NCBI GenBank assembly: GCA_949752745.1 | Contig: OX457034.1 | Span: forward strand, 4,353,646-4,417,645 | From: Protula sp. h YS-2021 | Taxonomy: Eukaryota; Annelida; Polychaeta; Sabellida; Serpulidae | Direction of reading: 5' to 3' | DNA: 64,000 nucleotides | Shown: piece by piece, positions 57,447 to 64,000 of the stretch | Layout: each line of letters opens with the position of its first letter | Position numbering within the stretch: position 1 is the stretch's first letter | Translations under genes and position numbers: made by a program | Notes under the pieces: model-generated | Seen by the model: only the letters and a program-made list of their open reading frames with translations | Databases searched by the model: none | What the model was told of the DNA's origin: nothing

Positions 57447-57754
57447 TAGAGTAAATCGGGTCAAAACGGCCATGGGGCGTACTCTTATAATGTTTTGTTT
57501 CGGAAGAGTGCATTGATCGGGTACTCCAACTATACTATCCTAGGAGGCAAAGTTGCCGCTTTTCGTGTGAGTAGAGCATTTTATTCCTTTTTTGGTATGA
57601 AAATTATAAGAAACCTCTTTTTTTAATGGCCATGACTTTCTTGACAGTAACTGGCAACCTATAAATGTTTCTCTGCTTATTCTTTGCTTGATAATATACA
57701 TCATCTTTGGTGAGCGATAATAGATTCTTTTCTAGCAACGGGTTTGTCTGCTCG

Positions 57755-57868
57755 TTTATTGGTGTTTTAAGTCCCTTTCAGCGATCAAAGCGCTATATCA
57801 GACTGCCCTGCCACATTGTACTGAAATGGGCCATTCCAGTTTGAATCCATCGGGGGATCATGATGATT
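57755..57868 (-). mobile_element. SINE-like family S2, partial copy
   Basis: Matches the S2 copy at 54184-54334 (GTTTTAAGTCCCTTTCAGCG, CCACATT, TGGGCCATTCCAGTTTGAAT). The inner stem AGCG/CGCT is kept and one outer-stem base pair is lost. It sits inside the left part of the pogo-like element. Confidence 0.8.
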
Positions 57869-57954
57869 TTATGTCAATATACCTCTGGGGCAAAACGGCC
57901 ACCAGAGGGGAAGGTTTCTAAGCCCGGAATGGTGACATAGGAACACTATGTACA

Positions 57955-59426
57955 CTCCCTTCCACCACGTATCGAAGAAGTTATACGTGAACAAATAAAA
58001 TATATACGGAAAAAATCATGCATGGCCTCTCCAAACAGGACGTTCGAAAAATAGCCTTTGGCGTCGCAGAAGACAGTAAAATTGATCACAGTTTTAGCAA
58101 AGAAAAACGGAATGGCCGGCAATGACCGGCTGGAAGGCTTTTTAAGCCGCAATGATTTAAGCCTCCGTCCACCTACAGCAACAAGTTTACCTCGCGCTTT
58201 AGGTTTCAATAAAGAAAGAACAGTTTATTTCAGATTTATAATGAGCCACTCTCTCTCTGCATGATTTTGCAAAAATCATAACAGCAAAAGGAGTGCGCTC
58301 CGTTGCCAGGATGACTAGTGGTGAACGAGAAAAAATGTAACAATCATATGTGCTTTGAACAGTGCTGGTAGTTACCCCCTCCCCCTACATTCATTTTCCC
58401 TAGAAAGCGAATGGCCCATGCCCTAATGAACGGCTCACTCTCAAGTTCGACTGCGTTTGCTAATCCTTGTGGATGGGTAGACGCTGAGCTCTTTATTAAA
58501 TGGCTAGAACATCTTGCCACGTCCACCAATGCATCTAAGGAATCCCTACAAAGGTTAATATTTGATGAGCAACACAGCCACAAATCGCTAGGGGCAATAG
58601 AATTTGCAAGAGCAAGGGGAATTCACACGATTACACTTCCGCGCCACTGCACCCACAAGATGCAGCCTCTCGACAAGGCGTTTTTGGCCCTTTGAAGAAA
58701 GTATACTACGCGGCGGCAGATTACGGGATGACGTTTAATCCAGCTCGAGCGCTCACGATGTTTCAGCTTGGGAAAGCGTACACCAGAATTTTCAACAGTT
58801 GAAAAAGCAGTTTCTGGCTTCCGCACTTGTTGCTTATGACCATACGACCCTTAGGTTTTTCTCAGGACGACTCCTACAGGAGAAATTAACCAAACAACTG
58901 ATTCCCCACGTAACATTTTATTTAATTTTATGCCGTATAATCCTAATAATCAAACAAAAACGTAGTGATATATCGGCAGAAATAATTCATCGAATCTATT
59001 ATTTTTAATATTTACTTGTTTATTGGTTAAATAAAAATGTCTAGATCAGCTTGCATTCCAACGTCCCAGCAATAACCCCCCCCCCCCCCTCCGCCAAAAG
59101 AACACGGTATATTGCACGATACGGCTATAATAAATCTGTTTAGAGCTCTCGACTTTCAATGGTGATAGAGGCGAGGCGCAATCTACTTCCAGAGGTGTAA
59201 GCGGCAATGATGCACCTACACAAATCCAGTAACTACCAAACCCAAGCCCCGAGTACGCAAGCCTGAAGTTGTAGCTAATCTGACATCGTCGCCATACAAA
59301 TATCTTGTCGATAGGCAAAAGCCAAGCGAAAACATGGAAAAGGGAAAAAGAAAGGTTAAAGGAAAGGAATTGGCAAAGGGAAGAGAAAAGAAAAGGAAAA
59401 CGATAATGCGACAGACTCCACTTTAA
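57955..59426 (+). pseudogene. pogo-like transposase, multiply frameshifted
   Basis: Order of recognisable pieces: LPPRIEEVIREQI, HGLSKQDVRKIAFGVAED, SFSKEKR and LEGFLSRNDLSLRP..TSLPRALGFN (CENP-B-type DNA-binding region, 57960-58220); AKIITAKGVRSVARMTSGER and CALNSAG (58270-58370); NPCGWVDAELFIKWLEHL, RLIFDEQHSHKS (second catalytic Asp), LPRHCTHKMQPLDKAF (58411-58695); KKVYYAAADYGMTFNPARA and FQLGKAY (58696-58800); AVSGF-like then the Lys-rich tail SSPYKYLVDRQK..MRQTPL with stop TAA at 59424-59426. At least five frameshifts or stops, plus an AT-rich insert at about 58900-59250. Confidence 0.87.
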
Positions 59427-59906
59427 CAAGAGAACTATAGTGACATGCCATTCTTGGAGCCAATGACAGTCTGACGTAATTGCAGCGAAACGTTTTCAAG
59501 AACTTCGTATTATGAAACATTGAATATATGCATATTTTGTTTTAATAAACTAGTTTACGAAACTTTGTTTTATTTTATTTTGTGGTGTTAATAATATTAT
59601 TCATTTTTGTGTAATTTTGTGGTGTTAATATTTGCGGTGTTAATTTAATTCAGCACGGTCGCTGCATTTAAGACATGAAAAAAAAGCCATGGCCGTTTTG
59701 CCCCAAGCATGGGGCCGAACGGCCCCTTACGAACAAAAAAAATAATTTAGATTTTCTTCATGTTACTTGAAAATATTTATCATCCTAAAGGCCCATATAA
59801 TAGAACAATGTAGCATCATCATTGTTTAAAAAATTCACGGACAGGTTTGCATTTCTAAGATTTACCAAAAGTCGCTTAGCGTGGCCGTTTTGCCCGTTTT
59901 ACTCTA

Positions 59907-60470
59907 TTAATATAGCTTGGCTTCTTTGTATTTATATTCTGGCATGTTTCAACAAACAGTGGCTTCAGTCAACTCTCAACTGATCGCTGAGTATTGTTAC
60001 GTATGTTTATTGTTGAACTGTTTCAGGAGTTAGATCAATATGACAAAGTATTACTGACATTGTGAAAAATACGCACGATTACAAGACGCATGGAAAGACG
60101 ACTTTTAATGAAAGACAGCTTGTTAAAGCTCTGAGTATCGGTGATTGCACTCTCCACTTCAAAATAAACACAAAATGGGATACCACAAAAATAAACACCC
60201 ATAAGCATGTCTATTAAATTATGTCAGTATTGGCCCACTTAATTCACTTGCTTTCGAAAGTTATTGTGGCTTTTTAAGCGAAGACACGATTTAGTGTTTG
60301 AAGGTTTTGTACTCAATGCACACCTTTTTAGGTCGACTTGTCCTGTATATGCGCCATTTTATTCATTACATTGTACTGAAGTTTCACAGGTGGCACAGAT
60401 ATTTTCATATTGCGTTTCATTTTATGTCTTACCCCATTGCCTGGTTGCATGAAAAGCACAGATGGTAGTT
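59907..60470. other. Spacer, nothing recognised
   Basis: Mixed to AT-rich sequence without supported features. Confidence 0.5.
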
Positions 60471-61070
60471 AGTTATATGATTTGTTTAATGACATGACAA
60501 AGATGCATATGGCGCACGACACTGATGCAGGTAAACTCAATCTGCCGGCCTGTTGCCTAAGAAGAGTGAAAGGCGATATCGGAAGGGTAAGTTAGTTCTC
60601 AAACAAGAGCTTTGAAATGACGCTAGCGGGCAGCTTAGAGATAAATTGCTTCCCTTTGTGACGTTCCTGTCACCCTTGTGTTCTTTTTATCATTGCTTAT
60701 TGACGGTCCTGTTGGTACTGATGGTTAGTTTATGTGGTTTAGATCGTCGGGGCTTAGGAGACGTCTTGGGCGGATCTGTTTCACTGTGCATATTCATTAA
60801 CGGAAAAAACGGTTATCGCTTGCTTCCTCTTGGAATGTGGTACAGTCTCTGTTTTGCCTGTCGAACTCGATCTTTCAGTCCAGCCCTTCTTTCAATATGC
60901 AGTCCTGTTGATGAAAGGCTCGGTGATTTTGCCTCTTTTAGGCTCTTCAGATGGCTTACTAGGCGATGGAGTACATGAGCGACCGGACGCCAACTGCGTC
61001 TCATGGGAAGGGTTGCTCACTGTAGTATTACAACCAGTCGAGCCAGATTCAGAAGGGATGTAACTGGTAT
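60471..61070 (-). mobile_element. Degenerate LINE copy with ORF1 trace
   Basis: TTAG-like tail (AGTTAGTTATATGATTTG), a lost hairpin, a trace of the B-type Cys/His coding (TTTGAAATGACGCTAGCGGG, compare 3847) and, after deletions, an ORF1-like stretch on the minus strand (60813-61004, RVRQAKQRL resembling AQLAKQRL of the intact ORF1). Old and badly decayed. Confidence 0.5.
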
Positions 61071-61071
61071 T

Positions 61072-61700
61072 TGGTTAGTTATACAGTTTAACGAGACGGT
61101 CGACTCTCTGTCAGTACATGTTAGTGAAAATATAATATCACAGTTGAGATCCAGCGTTAGCTAAAATCGTGTATATTCTAAAACGGACTAATAAACATAG
61201 ATTATAAAGGTATCTTATATCTGTTAGTTTCTTAATTGTCAATTAAAATATTTTTCACGTATACCGTTCCTGAAACCCTGGGCATTCGCCTGCAGGTTCG
61301 CTTCTTAAAAGACCTTTGCGACTGTAGCTGCATAATTAAAGCGTTTAATGTTTGTGGGTTCATATTTGATTGTAGCAGAGTTGAGATCCGGCGTTAGCTA
61401 AAATCGTGTATATTCTAAAACGGAATAATGAACAGATTATAAAGGTATCTTATATCTGTTGGTTTCTTCATAGTTCCTGAAACCCTGGGCATTTGCCTGC
61501 AGGTTAGCTTCTTAAAAGATGTTTGCGTCTGTAGCTGTATAGTTAATTGGTTATTTAACTGGTTTAACGACACCGCCAACCTATTGCAAGTCATATTGCG
61601 TCATTCCTGTAGCTGTATAATTAAAGCGTTTAATATTTTAGGTTCATAATTGATTGTAGTATAGATAAACTCCATACAAATCATGAATTTCATGGCGGCT
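61072..61700 (-). mobile_element. Decayed LINE 3' region with internal duplication
   Basis: Begins GTTAGTTATACAGTTTAACGAG, a B/D-type 3' end. The block GAGATCC.GCGTTAGCTAAAATC to ..GTAGCTG.ATA occurs twice (about 61147-61340 and 61382-61540), offset about 235. The tiny LINE C insertion at 61542-61606 lies in the second copy. Coding is barely traceable. Confidence 0.55.
61542..61606 (-). mobile_element. 65-bp LINE C micro-insertion (tail and hairpin only)
   Basis: Bounded by a perfect 13-bp target duplication CTGTAGCTGTATA (61529-61541 and 61607-61619). The insert is only TTAATTGGTTATTTAACTGG, GTTTAACGACACC and the C-type hairpin to GCGTCATTC. It is the shortest LINE insertion here. Confidence 0.92.
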
Positions 61701-61977
61701 AATCTTGATCTGAACGGCTAGCAAAGATATCAGACACAGAACAAAAGAACAAAGTAGAAATAGAAAATAAAAAAAAAAGTCCAAAGAGTCGGATGATATT
61801 GATGCTAAAGTAGTAGCAGGTCAACTCGCAAATTTTCAAGCAAACTGGCAAGCAAATGGTAAAAAGTGGTTCTATTATTGCAAAAAGTCTAGGGCAACCA
61901 GGACAAACTGATAATAAGAGATAGCAGTAATTTACCAGTTGTTGGCATGTGCCCGTAACATTCAAGGCTACAGATGT

Positions 61978-62060
61978 TGTTTGTTTGTTTCGTGTTTAAC
62001 GTCCCGTTCACCAACTAGGATGGGTATATTACGACGCACTTGCAAAAGAAAGGGGGGGGG
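61978..62060 (-). mobile_element. SINE-like family S1, 5'-truncated
   Basis: GTTTGTTTCGTGTTTAACGTCCCG..CACTTGCAAAAGAAAG followed by a run of G. It covers only the 3' third of S1. Confidence 0.75.
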
Positions 62061-62137
62061 GGTGCTATCGGTCCCAGGGACAATTCGCAGAGTCGAGAAT
62101 AATATCTCGTACAAAGGCACTAATTTGCTGACGAAAT

Positions 62138-63124
62138 GAGGCGTCTTGAAGGTGGAAAGCCGGTAGAGAAATCCAACTCGCCAAACTTGACGTTTTCATC
62201 GACAACGACGGTCTTATAAGGGCCGGCGGACGGAGCAGGAGATCAAACCTCGGCACAGCAATACAGCGCCCTGTTCTGCTACTGAACAAAGGTAATTTTA
62301 CTGAATTCCTAATTCAACATTACCATTCCATCGTGAGACACTCTGGACGAAGAATTACAATGAATGAAATTCGCTCGTCTGGTTTTTGGATCCTCTGTAG
62401 TCTCAAAGCTAATCTACAGTTGCATCCTTTGTCGAAGGCTTCGCGTCTTCACACCAAGGTAGAAAACAGCCGATTTGCCACCAGACCGCGTTGAAAATTC
62501 AGCACCATTCACGGACGTAGGTATCGATTTGTCCGTCCCTTCATAGTTAAGGAAGGCAGAAAAGATGTCAAACGACATGGCGTGCTGTTTACGTGCCTGG
62601 TTTCTCGTGCCGTACACATCGAGTTCAGGAATGGATTAACTACACGTGCCTTCATTAACTCTTTGAGACGATTTATTGGCCGATTGCTCTTCGCTCAGAC
62701 CGTGGTACCAATTACGTCGGCGCCAAGAGCTTTAGTCACAACGGACAAAAACAATGTCAGAGACTTTTTGCTACAAAACGGCTGTCGCTTCGTGTTTGAG
62801 TTCAACCCACCGAGCTCAAGTGACTTTGGTGGAGTACGGGAACGCTTAATACGATGTGTTCGTTCTATCTTAAATGGCATTATGGCTCAACCTCTGTCTC
62901 AGCTCGATGACGGCTCATTGCGCATATACATGTGCGAAGTCACCGCAATTCTCAATAGTCGCCCTCTCAGTCTTGAGAACGTAAAATATACGGATTTCTC
63001 CGATCTTCTGATACCGAATCATCTTTTGACGATGAAATCGCATGTCACGGGAAATTATGCGTTGGCTAATTTTGGGAGCCATGTTAAGAACGTTAATAAG
63101 GTTACAATATTAATCAACCTTTAA
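62138..63124 (+). pseudogene. BEL/Pao retrotransposon integrase remnant
   Basis: Plus-strand pieces match the C-terminal pol of BEL/Pao LTR elements: LEGGKPV, LAKLDVFIDNDGLIRAGGR (62138-62250), HYHSIVRHSGRRITMNEIRS (zinc-binding start of integrase, about 62310-62370), LPPDRV and FTDVGIDLSV (first catalytic Asp, near 62520), LFTCLVSRAVHIEF (62582 on), TTDKNNVRDFL (second Asp region, usual SDNGTNF changed), FGGVRERLIRCVRS (usual GGVWER, W to R), LNSRPLS and NHLLTMKS. Frameshifts at about 62150, 62380 and 62560. No LTR found in the remaining 900 bases. Confidence 0.85.
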
Positions 63125-64000
63125 TCAATATGTTAATGATTTTTTTCAAGTTTTCAAGGTTCCGCACTGCAGTGAACTTTACATCCCCAACAACCACTCC
63201 CCTTTTGATAATCCTTTGCTCATTTGTCTTGTTCAAATATATCCGTTAATCTGTCAAATGTGTTTGGTTTTCTTAACTGCAGTTCCTGGTTATGACAACC
63301 CGTTAGCGAATCATCATTTCCTTGTAATTTTTCAACGAAACTTTAAAATTCTTGATTTTTCCGGAGATTTGTTCCAATTAAATCCCGTTTTACATTGTTC
63401 CCACGGGGGGTGGGGGCGGTTTTCCGCGTGGTCTTCGACTGCGTGGTTCATTCTCAATCAAGTGCGCTTCCGCGCAAGACGAAAAATTGTTATTTTTTGG
63501 ATAACTGAACGCCTCAGATCACTATTAAATTAAAAAAAGAAAGGCTCATAAGGCAGGCGTACGACTCTGCCTACTGTGTTCTATACCGTGTTTATTTCAA
63601 CCCAACGAATCGTACAAATTTATTGCGCGATTAAACTGAGAAAATAAATACACGTAAACGAGTCCACAGTGTGTTCTTGTGAGCCTTCTACACTATCATT
63701 TGAATTTAAGTTTGGGTTAAGGCCACACCACGCGTAGAGCAATGATTTATTAAACAGTAAAACTGACAAGCACCAGTTGAAGCTTTGAATATTGGTGATT
63801 GCGCTCTCCAATTCAAGTTACTATTCCTTGGATTTCAATTACGAATTTGCACATTTGTCTACAACTATCTTTTGTTAATTTTCGTCTGGTATTTATTTGG
63901 TAATTGGCACTGTTCTAAAAGGGCATTACACTTGCAAATCATGGTCTATCATTTATTGTTCTTCACAGCTGTTTTTGAGTATTTTAACATGGCAATGCAG
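63125..64000. other. Right edge, nothing further recognised
   Basis: AT-rich with a short GC-rich patch near 63400-63480. Open frames here are short and featureless. An LTR of the BEL/Pao element could lie here but cannot be shown from one copy. Confidence 0.4.

Larger units (their letters stand above)
57449..59904 (+). mobile_element. pogo-like DNA transposon with both TIRs
   Basis: Terminal inverted repeats of about 24 bp: left GAGTAAATCGGGTCAAAACG at 57449, right the complement at 59881-59904, differing by one substitution and one indel. A TA dinucleotide flanks both sides (57447-57448 and 59905-59906), the expected target duplication. The motif CAAAACGGCC recurs subterminally (57463, 57891, inverted at 59692). 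It contains a broken transposase on the plus strand and an S2 fragment. Confidence 0.9.

Noticed and set aside
59046..59429. Minus-strand 127-residue frame
   Set aside because: Opposite strand reads as the Lys-rich C-terminal tail of the pogo-like transposase.
44190..64000. Upstream IWS1 exons (TFIIS N-domain)
   Set aside because: I scanned the minus strand by eye for the conserved domain and splice sites and found none I could support; they may lie outside the window.

Overview
The window is eukaryotic and animal. It holds spliced exons of the elongation factor IWS1 (minus strand, three C-terminal exons between 36063 and 44182, canonical GT/AG introns, matching codon phases). Around them lies one of the densest retroposon fields one could read by eye. 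The I-superfamily LINEs with tetranucleotide tails and the short SINE-like repeats sharing the LINE 3' end suggest an invertebrate, perhaps a mollusc; that is an inference from repeat style, not proven.

Layout. 1-30520: a nested or abutting series of non-LTR retrotransposon copies, all on the minus strand, from at least five related families. I call them A (C-terminus ..HLYSKF, tail TGAT on the plus strand), B (..LYQYF, tail TTAG), C (..NMYSYV), D (..LFQYF) and E (no 3' end seen). Each ORF2 reads apurinic endonuclease (EN), reverse transcriptase (RT), RNase H (RNH), then a C-terminal Cys/His motif; ORF1 is a gag-like protein with CCHC knuckles. 30521-36062: AT-rich spacer, a 19-unit 79-bp minisatellite, a tRNA-derived SINE head, an 88-bp tandem repeat and a poly-G-spaced repeat that duplicates the end of the IWS1 reading frame. 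36063-44182: the IWS1 exons. The 7.6-kb intron contains a SINE, a C element with complete 5' end and ORF1, and an RT-less chimeric LINE. 44328-53194: LINE fragments, a pogo-like DNA transposon broken by later insertions, and further C elements nested in one another. 53195-64000: sparse region with SINEs, a pogo-like element with readable terminal inverted repeats and TA duplication, a degraded coding-like region, degenerate LINE pieces and a BEL/Pao integrase remnant.

How the parts work together. Most copies are 5'-truncated; many are bounded by 8-13-bp target-site duplications, so the order of insertion can be read. The most interesting signal is a nested stem-loop at the 3' end of every LINE family here (outer GACAC/GTGTC, inner ACCC/GGGT, changed to ACCT/AGGT in family C). 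Two SINE-like families have the same architecture with changed but still paired stems. A 65-bp insertion made of little more than this hairpin, with its own 13-bp target duplication, suggests it is the minimal RT recognition unit that the SINEs imitate. All LINE and SINE copies lie on one strand, which is unexpected and would fit, among other ideas, a one-strand piRNA cluster. No copy of ORF2 looks intact across its full length.
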